Of a DNA stretch of 64,000 nt, positions 1-11,654 are shown piece by piece; position 1 is the first letter of the stretch; every line of letters starts with the position of its first letter. The notes under the pieces were generated by a model, which saw only the letters and a program-made list of their open reading frames with translations, ran no database searches and was not told the origin of the DNA. A program made the translations under genes and the position numbers. Location of the stretch: contig OX439010.1 of the NCBI GenBank assembly GCA_949316495.1, positions 9,588,001 to 9,652,000 on the forward strand. Direction: 5' to 3'. The stretch comes from Amphiduros pacificus. Lineage: Eukaryota > Annelida > Polychaeta > Phyllodocida > Hesionidae.

Positions 1-473
1 TGTGTAGGCTAATATGTTAAGAATAGATCCCCCAAGTTCAATTCAGTATTAAGATTATGATATACTATTCCTTACCGAGTAAATTGATCACTCATGTTCT
101 ATTCTACACCAACAAAGCAGGTAAATGGATCATTTATGGGTTTTTTTCTATAAAAAAACATAGCGGATTTTAAACTATCTGATTTCAATGTTGTATTTTA
201 TATTTTAAAAAGTTTAGTGAAATGCATACTATTAGATGATGTTTAAAATTATTTCATAACCACTACTCAGGTATAGATTAAATTCTTATTGATTAAATTA
301 TATTGAAAAAATATGATCTGTGGTGTATCAAAAGTGTCCCCTCCGAAAAAGCGAAATACATTGAGTGTAGACCACTCCATAAGGAAAAAGCAGTACATAT
401 ACAGTGTGGATAACATGATCTCCATTTTATGTCACAACCAAAAACTGTTTTCCCAAAAATACTGAGACTCATG
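1..473. other. AT-rich noncoding DNA
   Basis: AT-rich sequence with homopolymer runs. No open frame of useful length, repeat or RNA gene is visible. Confidence 0.6.
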
Positions 474-617
474 TTTTTTTAAGCAACAGAAATCCTATGT
501 TAAAGCTTTTGGACCCTTCCTGTTTCTGTGAAAACAAAAAAGAGGTTTTTTTAAGCAACAGAAATCCTATGTTAAAGCTTTTGGACCCTTCCTGTTTCTG
601 TGAAAACAAAAAAGAGG
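474..617. repeat. Two perfect head-to-tail copies of a 72-bp unit
   Basis: Copy 1 is 474-545 and copy 2 is 546-617. They read as identical, including the leading T run and the trailing A run, which implies a recent duplication or an assembly artefact. A 64-residue minus-strand frame here simply translates the duplicated unit and is not a gene. Confidence 0.93.
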
Positions 618-2769
618 CAAGAGTTTTTGATATTTGGACCATCCCGGCGCTGGAGACCAGCATGTGAGGGAGTCCGCGTGTCCATTAGTATGACATGTTT
701 GATGGGGATTCTGTGTAAGCATGTTGACACCTCCTCCCCAGGGTGGCTTAGGGTATCTACCCAACCACTCAGCACACACTTACCAATACATGCACTATTC
801 AACGTTTATAGGCCCATCACGAACGCGGCTCTACCATACCACATGTACTCGCAGAATCCCTGGTTATAATAACCAGGCCTGCCTGCATTATGTACATATA
901 TGCAAGGCATTATGCTTTATTTCGTAATTGCCAATAAAAACGTTTCTTGAAAGCTCTTGAAAGATGATATAGTGACAAAGTAACATCTTATGGTAGATCT
1001 AAAAATCTTGAATATTTGAGGGGTTTATTTTAGAATGTTACTGAGATATTCCAGACTTTTGCAATCACCTTTTGCATACTCTCAATATTATTTTGGGCTT
1101 GGCATTTTATGAAACAAAGAAGCATAAAATTTCAAAAGTAATTTATCATGAATGTAGCATCTTGGTCTATGTTGTCAAAAGGTCTTTTATAATGTGATGG
1201 CACATTTAGGTGACTTTGAACGCCTTACTTTCAAAGAGATGAATTTCTATATTGAGAAACATATCCCAGGAGAAGAATTATTGATCAAGCAGAAAACACA
1301 TTACTTAATTGACTGTGCTATCTCCATGGCAACGTCCTATCATATCCAAACTAGAGTTAATTTTTTTTAGTAACAATAAAAAAAACTAACAAGCGTCAAC
1401 CCTATCTTGATGTTATTCTCTTGTTTGTTTGATGTAATTTCTGATTATACATTGACACGCACTGATGATAGGAGTTTCCTGGTACAATCATCATCATACA
1501 CAAGGTAAGAGTGCTCGGACTATGGTGCTGGCATCAGGGGCAAATAAAAACTAATGTAGAGAAAAAGCACAGAGATGATTTGATGAGAGAATTGTGCATG
1601 TGCGTGCCCTACATCATAGTCTGGTACACAAATCGCCATGGTGATGTTAGGCCCGGAGACCAGACTGGTCATCCTGGCACCAGTGGACGGGTCCCATCAA
1701 CCAATTAGATCTGTCTTTGTTTGCTATTGCGTAGGGGGCACCAGTTGAAATGGTCAGGTCACAATTTGCAATCGATATCGCTGTATAGCTTTGACTGGGT
1801 CATTGTTTGAGAGATCAAGTTGATAGCATGGACACGATCTGATAGGCCCACTATTAATGACTTGACGACTGAACGATTTCCCTGCCATCATAATTTACAT
1901 GCAAGTAGTTAACCCTTAAACATTCTATCTCCGATTTGAATAATATTTAATCCTATTAAATGATCAGAAGCTTTAGAATCTTATTACGAGTCGGCGCTTT
2001 TAGTGATTTCACCTAAAATACAGTGATCTCCCTCTGCATATTAAGTCTGAGACACTCAAATGAAAACAAAAGAGTTTTAAGTTTAAAGCCTACATATATT
2101 GTTTCCAATATCGTATAGCAATAAAATAAATAGATTTAATATGAGTGGTCAGCTATCAAGTCCTAAACAGCAAGTCCGCATTCATAAATCAAATATGATC
2201 TAGTTTTACCAGTATGAGGCCATTAAAATCATGAAAACACATTGTAAGGCTTTGCTCATCATTGCTATTTGAGCAGCTCACAAGTCTAACATCATTTCAC
2301 AACAAATTAGGGTTATTTTGTTTCAGACATTTTGTCACTTACATGAAAGTATGATGTTTTGTAGTTATTTACATATTTAAGCTCCTTACTCTGCCAACTG
2401 GAAACAAAAGTGTATGATGCTTGTGTGCAATACGGACTATGATCTATTTATATTTGGATATACAGAGATTTGCAGTGCAGCTCCTTACCAGCGATAATGA
2501 GACTGTCCTTCCAGGCAGTGTAACTTAAGGAGAGATTTGTTGTCTTGTCTTGATGGAGATAATCCTAATCTTAGATTTAAGTACATGTCTACACAATTTG
2601 GTGTGTAAATATACAATGGGTACCCCCCCAGGGCTTCTACACTTCAAAACATAAAAGTCTGAGTCCCACTATTCTCCTCATTTCAGATACTTCTTTTATC
2701 CTTTTAACATTGAAAGAAAGTAAATTTTGGTTGACATTATTAAGTATAGCATAATATTGATTAATAAAA
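618..2769. other. Noncoding stretch, slightly GC-richer at 630-870 and 1500-1850
   Basis: No gene is recognised. Positions 630-870 have overlapping open frames on both strands, as expected from reduced stop density rather than coding. A right half of an RFX X-box (CCATGGCAAC) lies at 1324-1333 and a weak CTCF-like core (TAGGGGGCACC) at 1732-1742. The rest is AT-rich with nothing notable. Confidence 0.5.
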
Positions 2770-3345
2770 ATTGGCATTCTTAGCATGTGTCTATGAGAAG
2801 AGCTTTAGATTGTATGTCAAATTGGCAGTCTCAACATATATGTAAATGAGAAAAGCTGGAGATTGGATGCGCATCTATGAGAATAGTTGTTGATTTGGTC
2901 TGATTGGAATAGGTAAGCTAACCACCTTAATACATATCTATAAGAACAGCTGATAACTGGACGTGATATAGTATTGGTATACTGACAGCCTCAACATGAA
3001 TCGATGAAAATAGCTTTCAACTGGACGTGATTTGAAAATAGCTTTCAACTGGACGTGATTTGGTATTAGTATACTGACAGCCTCAACATGAATCTATGAA
3101 AATAGCTGAAAACTAGAAGTGATTTGGTTTTGGTATACTGACAGCCCCAACATGAATCTATGAAAATAGCTTTCAACTGGACGTGATTTGGTTTTGGTAT
3201 ACTGACAGCCTCAACATGAATCTATGAAAATAGCTTTCAACTGGACATGATTTGGTCTTGGTATACTGACAGCCTCAACATGAATCTATGAAAATAGCTT
3301 TCAACTGGACGTGATTTGGTATTGGTATACCAACAGCCTCAACAG
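2770..3345. repeat. 64-bp tandem repeat array with degenerate 5' copies
   Basis: The motif ACTGACAGCC and its variants recur at 3073, 3137, 3201, 3265 and 3329 with exact 64-bp spacing. An earlier copy at 2981 is offset by 92 bp because a 28-bp segment is duplicated inside that unit (3006-3033 and 3034-3061). Copies upstream of about 2940 are clearly older and more diverged. The gradient from diverged to homogeneous copies suggests expansion from the right side. Confidence 0.92.
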
Positions 3346-5425
3346 TTGGTTGAATCCTGAGCAGTTATAGAGAATGCCTGCAGTGGCATGTCTGCATTTT
3401 GTAGACAAACACAATTTGCCTCTGGTGACCTGAACGGGATTGTAAATTTACATTATACAGAGATGTCCCAGCGTGCAGAATTGATATCCAGCAGCTCCTC
3501 AGAGGAATTCTACCTTCAAAGCTTTGACTTTGCACTCATCAATAGATGATACATAGATACAGTTACTCGGTGCATTTGATATTACGATTATATTCAATTG
3601 CTCACTTCACAATGGTGCGTGGATTCCAGTATTTGAGCTCTTAATCGTCTTGGTTGTCACTTCTTATAAGCAATATTCTTTGAATATATTTTGATAATTA
3701 TATCTGAATTGTGCTATTTATGGTAACACTCATTTGATAAGCAATATGGGTTGAAGCCTACAAAAGACGGAATAAAAAAAAAGCCAGCACTGACAATAAT
3801 CAGGCTCAATTTTCTCCACCCCTGGCATTAAGTGCAGACGGTGGAAGATGACAGAACACAAAGTGACATGGACACAGCGCGTTGTCCGAGGGACATGACC
3901 GTCCAATCCAATAACTGGCGACCAGTCTCATATTGGCGCCTTGCTCTTATTGGCGTTAACCAAACAACTCATTGCGAGCAGTATCCTCCTCCGGTGCATC
4001 CAAATACTGTACAAACACACACAAACCAAGCATAAAACCACACTTTATGTTTTGCTTGTGTTGTCCTCTTCCTCACATGGCGCTCTTTACGGTTGCAAAG
4101 TTTGCCTTTTACGGCTTTATTTTGTTGCCGAGTTCAGCTGTTCTGTGGAGAGCTCATACAATGAAGAAAGAAGTGCTTTAATGTACTTTTAATTACAACA
4201 TAAGATTTGAACATTGTCCACTTTATCAATTAATTAACCATAAAAGTCACATATAAGGCACAAAATATATTGCACTGCTGCGACAGGTTAAAACCAAAAT
4301 GTCACTGTGACAATGAAAATCTCTTAAAAGGATTTCTTGATGCAAATGCAAAGGAGAAGTTTATTTTTGGAGCTGCCCCAGGTTGTGTGGAGATTTATAC
4401 AGAAAGCAGTGTGGTGGGTTTATTAATTATGGGGCAGACGTGCGGCTGAGATGCGGACAGTCTCAGCGGTACTGATAATATCAACAGAGAGGATGACCAT
4501 ACCAGAGCAAGAGCAACAGATGAAAGCTCCACAAATACAACAACCTAGCCACTTCCGTCTGATAATCAGTATACAGCAAACTAATACACAGTCCAGCATG
4601 ATCAGCGTTCAGTCCATGTCAGACATCAATAGTGTCACCATTAAGTACCATGTTTTTATGTAATTTTTTTTATTTAAGTTTGAAAATATTGTCCCGATTC
4701 ACTACTTTTGATCCATAGAGTCATGACTGGTTAATACATACATGTTTTATAGTAATCATTATTTCTGTTTCATTTTTGAGTCATTTGTATGGCAGTTTAT
4801 ATCCAACATTTTTCCTGACTGATAAAACTCTTCAGCATTTGGACACAGAGAGAATCCTACTCCCAGAAACCATTACAAAAGTGTAAAACTAGAGCATTTA
4901 ATGTTGTGAATGGGAGAAGCAATGCAAATTTAGGTGTCCCGTTTCTATACGCTAAGTGAAATAAAAAGGGCAGCTCTATGCATAGATATTTGTTGCACCA
5001 TGAAAGCTCTGTTTTATTTTTTAAGCTGGCTTCAGTGATTACCCTGATCTAACTACAAAACAATTTTCTCACTTTGAAACAAGTATCAGATATTTAGAAA
5101 TGTGTATGTTCTGTTATCTTCTGTTTATCTTGTTGAGAAAAAAAACCATCAAAGTTTGAAATCATCAAAGCTTGCATATATGGTCAAATTAACCATGCAA
5201 ATGAAATGTTGCAACTGGAAAGTTGTTTGAAAGGGAAAATATGGTAGAGAAAAGAGTTAATATTGAGAGCAGGATGTGGTTTTTCGGTTTCTTTGACGTA
5301 AAGCGTGTGGGAAGTGTCAAAGACAATACCATAAAGGTATCACAGAGTGAGTTACTTCAGGATGTAGGGAGGTGTGAATCGGAGAATCCACGGACAATAA
5401 AGAGCGGCGCTTAGAGACTGAAACA
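3346..5425. other. Noncoding DNA with a GC-richer island at about 3780-4170
   Basis: The island at 3780-4170 has three overlapping short open frames in different phases (67 to 83 codons), none recognisable; this looks like low stop density, not a gene. The remainder, including 4200-5425, is AT-rich. A short frame at 5223-5414 is not recognised. Confidence 0.45.
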
Positions 5426-5577
5426 CAAGATCATTTATTAGTGGGCCATGCTTTCTGTGTAACTGCAATGGCATTTTTTAACATAGCAAAAGTGTCATTC
5501 TCAAGATCATTTATTAGTGGGCTATGCTTTCTGTGTAACTGCAATGGCATTTTTTAACATAGCAAAAGTGTCATTCT
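5426..5577. repeat. Two near-perfect head-to-tail copies of a 76-bp unit
   Basis: Copies are 5426-5501 and 5502-5577; the only difference I see is GGGCCATG versus GGGCTATG near the start. This is the same style of recent local duplication as at 474-617, but the unit is unrelated. Confidence 0.93.
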
Positions 5578-5639
5578 GGTGGTGCTTCTCAGGAAATATA
5601 TTTAATATAAAATATAATATATATTAAATAATACAAGGT

Positions 5640-6260
5640 AATATGTGCTGTGTCCATGTGTTCATATAGAGAGTGGCGAGACACTTGGCCATTTTCCACA
5701 TTTGTCATTTAATGTTGCCTCCCACAGCAGAAGTCGGGTCTGCCAACCCTCCCGCAATGAGAACGAGTACCACGCTCTATTTTCACAGCCGTCTCCGCAG
5801 TCACTGTGCAATGAGGCTGTTTGTTTCTTAGCAGGAAAGCGGCTCATCAATTTTCTGCAGTGCAAGACAATTTTGATCAGCAGTCCAGGCAGAAGGAACG
5901 TATCATATGGCCATGATTTTCATGTGGCAGAATTAGCAGGGAGTGTGTTGGGGGAGGCGAGGGGAATATGGAATATGTCGGGGGAGGCAAACGCAACTCC
6001 CACCAGACTCTGTGTTGGAGGTAATGGATTCCTTCCCCCACATTCTTTCATTGAAAGAACACGGCCATTTCTCCGACTCCAGAATTTTTGTTGTTGCTTC
6101 TGCTGCCAGATTTGCTTTAGTCGCCGACTAATTTGCTGTGTGGGGGTCTTGCTAACAGGCAATTGGAACGCGATTAATTAATGGCTTTTCACTAGCTAAT
6201 TGCAAACAGAACAATCTAGACTCTAGACTCAAACTTGCAAACTTAAGTATTCATCTAAAA
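5640..6260. other. GC-richer island, candidate conserved noncoding element; unrecognised 178-codon frame
   Basis: A plus-strand frame is open from 5645 to 6181 (178 codons), with a minus-strand frame of 80 codons opposite it at 5920-6162 and another of 67 at 5662-5865. I recognise no domain. The plus-strand product is cysteine-rich near its end, without a familiar spacing. Two directly abutting TEAD-like sites (GGAATAT at 5963-5969 and 5970-5976) and a homeodomain-type cluster (ATTAATTAAT, CTAATTGC near 6172-6205) favour a regulatory element over an exon. A coding exon is not excluded. Confidence 0.35.
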
Positions 6261-6678
6261 CTTCCATTATAAATGTGCTAATCACTGTGTGTAACAAATA
6301 AATTAATGCGTCTGCAACGGAAGATCCAGAACATTATGTTAGCTTCAGTGATTGATGATTTTGCACTTTTGTTTAATTTCAATTTCCAATCCAAACAGCA
6401 TTTCATATATGGCTTTTTTCATTTCTTTACCTCTATTTTCTTCTATTCAGGTTTTCTTCTTAAATTACATTTTTACACCCAGTAATTAGTAAGAATCCTG
6501 TGTATATCACTTTAGAAATATTTCATGGAATTGAGTACATGTGCGATGTGAAACCACTTAGTTGATATTTCAAGCATAGATATCTAACCATGCATTGATT
6601 AGTTTTATAAACATACACATCTCCTTATTTCATTTCACACAGGAAAGTCCTTCACAACCAGCCTGGGCACTACTTAAA
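6261..6678. other. AT-rich noncoding DNA
   Basis: Nothing recognisable; precedes the 25-bp array. Confidence 0.55.
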
Positions 6679-7146
6679 ACTTGTTAAACATATGGTACTT
6701 TATACTTGTTAAACATATGGTACTTTATACTTGCTAAACATATGGTACTTTATACTTGCTAAACATATGGTACTTTATACTTGCTAAACATATGGTACTT
6801 TATACTTGCTAAACATATGGTACTTTATACTTGTTAAACATATGGTATTCTATACTTGCTAAACATATGGTACTTTATACTTGCTAAACATAGGGTATTT
6901 TATAATTGCTAAACATATGGTACTTTATACTTTCTAAACATATGGTACTTTATACTTGCTGAACATATGGTACTTTATACTTGCTAAACATATGGTATTT
7001 TATACTTGCTAAACATATGGTACTTTATACTTGCTAAACATATGAAAGTTTATACTTGTTAAACATATGGTACTTTGTACTTGCTAAACATATGAAAGTT
7101 TATACTTGTTAAACATATGGTACTTTGTACTTGGTAAACATATGGA
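6679..7146. repeat. 25-bp minisatellite, about 19 copies
   Basis: The phrase TTGCTAAACATATGG recurs every 25 bp, followed by a TACTTTATAC-type segment. Almost every unit carries the palindrome CATATG, an E-box form. Variants (GTTAAAC for GCTAAAC, ATGAAAG for ATGGTAC) recur in the last copies as an alternating pattern, suggesting local two-unit amplification near 7030-7140. Confidence 0.95.
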
Positions 7147-7360
7147 ACTAAGCAACATTTTTATCAATCTATTTAGATGAGAGAAATGGAAAGACTCGAT
7201 TTTTATTTGATCTATGTTTTTATAATCAAACAAGCTAAATCAGCAAAATACATATAGTGAGCAATACTTTCACACTAGAGGATAATGTCAAGCTTTGATG
7301 AGCTGTGTGGTCGTTTTCATCTTAATGCCTCAATCTGTGAGGGGCTACTTAGTAACAGAC

Positions 7361-7623
7361 ATTATACTGCTATACTACTGCTATATTGCTGCCATACTAC
7401 TGCTATATTACTGCCATACTACTGCTATATAACTGCCATACTACTGATATATTACTGCTATACTACTGCTATATAACTGTCATACTACTGCTATATTACT
7501 GCCACAATACTGCTACTGCCATACTACTGATATATTACTGCCATACTACTGCTATATTACTGCCATACTACTGCTGTATTACTGCCATACTACTGCTATA
7601 TTACTACTGCTGTGTTACTGCTG
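7361..7623. repeat. Roughly 21-bp compound repeat of TACTGCTAT and TACTGCCA blocks
   Basis: Alternating ACTACTGCTATATT and ACTGCCAT blocks give a near 21-bp period with an underlying 3-bp CTA/CTG rhythm. Because the period is a multiple of three, open frames of 63 and 85 codons arise (Tyr/Thr/Ala/Ile/Leu-rich); they are repeat translations, not genes. Confidence 0.93.
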
Positions 7624-10460
7624 ATGAATGGAGATCCACATAACTCACACTGTATGATTCCCTCAAGACATGCATGAAATTTTGATACGCTCAATATGTT
7701 CTCATGAAGCTTTGATGAGCGTAAACTTGACTCAGCAGATTGTTCCTAACAGCTCTCCGGTGAGCTGGTGATGTTGTTAGGAAATGTGCACTGCATCCAG
7801 TAACTGGAATAACCACGGCACAAATAGTGTCATTACATCACAAATTAAACCGTGAAGCTCAGTGTTGGGAATATGATTTTTTCAACAAAATATTTTTTAC
7901 ATTAAAATTGTATTGAAATGGAAATAATAGATTTGGTATCAAATATCTGTCGGATCATGTTGGATCATGTGCAAATGTGTCTCATGAAATAGTGTCCCAC
8001 AGAAATATCATGTGACTATTTGTTCACGTGATTATTTGTTCACGAATCTAAAGCATGAAAAGATGTGCTTGCTGGACGTTGGTCAACATCTTTTAAGTTA
8101 GTACTGAAAGTAATAATAATAAACGATTTTAGCATAGAACCAAGTGAAATGATTTAAGTGACGACGTTTTGAAGTTTTACGGCGCCATATTGTGCTGTGG
8201 CCAGATTTTGTCAGCTGACATGGGCCTTTTAGTACTGGCGGGAAATATTATACTAGAGTTTCAAATTGCTGGATTTACATGAGATATCGTGTCTATCTAA
8301 AAACAGAAATCAAACTCTTTTTTTTAAAGATTATCTGCTGTTAATAATATCTGAAACTGATACTGACTTCTCGGTATGATATGACTCTCAACATTTACAG
8401 AGAATGTAAGCTTATCTTTTAGCTCTGTCATTCTCTGGGTTATTAATATTTTTTTTACTATTTTTTTCATCCACCTTTAATCATTATGATCTGGGTCTTT
8501 TTCATAATAGTAATCATATTTAATGATATCGCATTTCAATTGTAACACGAATATTTGTGAAATATTTTTGAAAAATATGTTGTTTTTTTTAACTCAGATT
8601 CAGGAAATATTCAGTCTCCAAATATATCGAAATATAATCTTTGTATGTAAGTGAAAAAAAACATTTTAAATCAGATATTTATTTCATGTTTGGTAGCTAT
8701 TTGTATTTTATACTTTACTTACAAAGAATTTAACAAAATATTCTAAACTCATTTATGATTGTATTTGTGTCCAAAACATGACTTTAATTGAATAGCATGT
8801 CATGTAAAATGCAAAGTATATATGTATAAATATAAATATTTATGTGTATATATAGTATTATCTCTGTGTGTGTATGTGTGTGTGTGTGTTATATATGAAC
8901 ATATTTAATTTGGATTGACAGGAGACTTTATCAAATATTGCAAGATAATTCATTTGTATCTGAAATTACTGTTTATTGGATTATTTTCTGTCAAAATCTA
9001 ACAGCCATCAAAATAAGTCTTTGTGCTTGGTGAAACCTGACGATCCATGCATTATGAAAGTTTGTACTCTAATATGGCATATAATCTGTGCTGTGTGTAT
9101 CATATTTCCCAAAACTCAACGTGCAATTGACATGTGCTATATATTTAGTGGTGTTGTTTTCTTGTTTTCTATTTCCTATTCAATGCTGACAAATAACGTA
9201 TTCACAGAAGCATCAACATGTTTTGAGAACATAAAATGGTATCTTTAATATATCATGTAACACAATATCTTATTTTCTCTATATCGTCTCTTTTTAATCA
9301 AATATGTTGTGTAAATGGCCAAAATGATATGTGTTGGGACAATAAAGAAGTGTGTAGTGACAGAAGTACAACTTTATACATGACATACATTTTATTCTTG
9401 TTAAATAAACCAAGGCTTAGTGTTGCATTTGATCATGTTCCACTTGTTTCAAACGTTATCTCATTTTTACACTTGTGTGTTTTGTACGATGAAAAAGAAT
9501 ACTTCTTTTGTTTCATTTCATCAGGCGTGATCCATCCATCCGAGTGTGTTGTGACAAGAATCTGTATCATTCTCCATTTCTTTGTGTTTTTCTTTGTGTG
9601 GCCAATATCACTTCCTTTTGTTATTTAAAATGAAAATAATAGTCTCATATGTATGCAATTTAGTTGTAAAATTAATGAAAATATGATATCTTGACTGTAG
9701 TTGCTGTAATATTAATACAACACTAATGAGTCTCTTGCAGCAAGATTGGGTTAGAAGCCTGCAAAATGCAGAAATTTTAAAGCGAAATAGAAAAGAACTA
9801 TAAATATTGAAAACATTCATGTAGTTAATTATTCAAGGAGAAAATAAAACCATTACATTGATTACTAAATCTGAGTACCGCCCAAGATGGAAACTAATTC
9901 CATACTAAATAGTGGAATGTGAAATCCCTATCAAATTATTCCAATGTTGTCTCCAGCACAGCTGTTTGTCTAATCAAGACTTCATGTATTTGCGACTAAT
10001 ATAATAGTACATTCTGTGCCTTGTCAGTTTGATATTGGAAGTACCAGGAGTTTGTACATTTGTGTCAAAGCACAAATGGGAATGAAAAGCTTTGAAGCAA
10101 ACATTTGAATTACGATACCTTTGTAATACAAATAACAGATCTCGAAGATTAACTGCCATATTTGTGGCAGAAATATTACTGCTTTTGGTAAACCCAATAG
10201 GCAGCCATTTAAGCTCAGAATTAGTGTAATGGGAAAAGAAACTGGCAGAGAAACAGGTGATTAAGAAATCTATACATATGTTTTGATTCTCAGATGCATG
10301 ATACATGTGCACTGTCAGATCATAGTTATTAGGCTTTTGTGAATATTTGATGAGACGTGTGTGGTTTCGGCTTCTTTCTCACAGAGATAGGATAAACAAT
10401 CGCCTGACTTCTGCGTTAGTCTTTATTGCTTATTTCAATTGTTTGACAGATTTTTTTCTC
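7624..10460. other. AT-rich noncoding DNA with two chance-like open frames
   Basis: Two consecutive plus-strand frames, 8976-9248 (90 codons) and 9236-9628 (130 codons), lie in different phases in very T-rich DNA. Their hydrophobic Phe/Ile/Leu-rich products match no family I know, and T-rich DNA lowers stop frequency on this strand. An E2F-like CTGGCGGGAAA lies near 8236. No other structure seen. Confidence 0.5.
8865..8889. repeat. (TG)n microsatellite
   Basis: An interrupted TG dinucleotide run in a wider TA/TG-rich tract (about 8818-8900). Confidence 0.85.
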
Positions 10461-10490
10461 AATATAATACCTTTTATAAGGTATTATATT
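10461..10490. other. Perfect 13-bp-arm hairpin
   Basis: AATATAATACCTT at 10461-10473 and its exact reverse complement at 10478-10490 are separated by a 4-base loop (TTAT). The arms are AT-rich. Function is unknown; it could be a small inverted duplication. Confidence 0.8.
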
Positions 10491-10699
10491 TCATCATTTG
10501 GAAAATAAGTTGAAATTATTAAAATATGATAAATTACAAGAAAGTTCAAAAGAACCAGCTTTAAAACATTGTTGTGGTAAAATGAGATGTTGTCTAGGAT
10601 TTTTAACTGAGAAAAGTTAACTTTCCAAAATAAATGACGGAGCCACAAATATATATTTTGTGCTGATTCCAGACAATGTCTGCTCATAGTGCTTGATAG

Positions 10700-10775
10700 C
10701 AACTAGCCAGGATTTGAACCAGGAATGCATGAGTCTCGAGGCAATTTTTCTACTAATTAAGCTAGCACTCGGGGA
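10700..10775 (-). mobile_element. tRNA-like SINE head or tRNA pseudogene
   Basis: Read on the minus strand, GGTTCAAATCC (10710-10720) matches the Pol III B-box consensus GGTTCRANYCC exactly. About 33 bp upstream of it, TAGCTTAATTAG (10753-10764) resembles an A-box. The implied T-arm pairs in four of five positions, but I cannot fold a convincing acceptor stem, so this is not an intact tRNA. The ends and tail of any SINE are not visible. Confidence 0.5.
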
Positions 10776-11070
10776 CAGGCTTGATCAAAGGAAAATCAAG
10801 AGATACTGATGTGTTCACAACTCTAAACCTTCTTTATCAGTCTGAATAAGGCCAATTCTTTGTTTTACCTCACTATCAACAGTATTTCAGTCCTTTCTTG
10901 ATGAGACCTACTTGTAGTAGATACAGTGCTGCCTCACTGAATTGTCATGTTGCAGGTCGTTGACATGACAACCCACCTGGTTACAGATTTAAGGACAATG
11001 GGTTAACCCTTCAGGCACGGGCCTCAGGTCATGCGAGTAATTTTAATATGAGTAATCCTGGCATGGCCAG
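10776..11070. other. Noncoding DNA left of the 73-bp satellite
   Basis: No gene is seen. Includes a small palindrome GGGTTAACCC near 11000. I cannot say whether the satellite belongs to a larger element that begins here. Confidence 0.45.
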
Positions 11071-11231
11071 CCACAATATCAGATGATATCCCTGATGAGG
11101 AGTGTATTCCCATATAATAGGTGGGAGGTGAAGCATGTTTATGCCACAATATCAGATGATATCCCTGATGAGGAGTGTATTCCCATATAATAGGTGGGAG
11201 GTGAAGCATGTTTATGCCACAATATCAGATG
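11071..11231. repeat. 73-bp satellite, left block (about 2.2 copies)
   Basis: Unit starts CCACAATATCAGATG recur at 11071, 11144 and 11217 with exact 73-bp spacing and near identity. The third copy is cut after CAGATG at 11231 by the inserted palindromic units. Minus-strand frames of about 60-86 codons here translate this repeat. Confidence 0.94.
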
Positions 11232-11654
11232 TTATTCTATGATCACTGTGTATTCTGTGCTGTGATTGGTCAATTCCTGGTCACATGAGCTTCTCTAAAT
11301 TGTTTTATTGACCAGATGCATCATATTGCACGTCAATATACTTTCCACTGCACTGATGGGGAATTCCATGGCGGGAAATGTTGGGGAAGCCCTATAATGA
11401 CGTCACCAGCTTGCTCTGAGTGACCTGCAGACTGGGAAGCAGAAGACAGCAATCAAGTTGATACAGACAAACTCGTCCCTTTCAGTTCTCACTTTTAGAA
11501 TTAAACCAACAATGGAGGTAATTAACACAGTGATCATAGAATAAAACAAATATGGACCTGGGTGGAGTGCAATATGGCTGCGCCTCGTGCAATATAACTT
11601 TCCGAAGGTCCATAAAAAGTCATATTGCACTCCACCCAGGTCCATATTTGTATA
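11232..11654. mobile_element. Palindromic element, unit A (423 bp)
   Basis: The unit begins TTATTCTATGATCACTG and contains perfect 19-bp inverted repeats at 11233-11251 and 11525-11543. Beyond the second lies a hairpin with 31-bp arms (11546-11576 and 11621-11651, spacer 44). The stretch between the 19-bp repeats has no coding capacity but holds a CCAAT-type box and a full CRE (TGACGTCA, 11398-11405). It looks like a non-autonomous DNA (foldback or MITE-like) element; the family is not identified. Compared with unit B it has an extra segment of over 50 bp after the CRE. Confidence 0.7.

Noticed and set aside
3347-3358. B-box-like GTTGGTTGAATCC
   Set aside because: It lies at the end of the 64-bp array with no A-box upstream; probably chance.
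7285-7643. Tyr/Thr/Ile-rich frames of 63 and 85 codons
   Set aside because: Translation of the 21-bp CTA/CTG compound repeat.
9236-9628. 130-codon hydrophobic frame resembling a membrane protein
   Set aside because: It lies in T-rich DNA where stops are scarce on this strand; about one frame of this length is expected by chance in the window, and no family is recognised.
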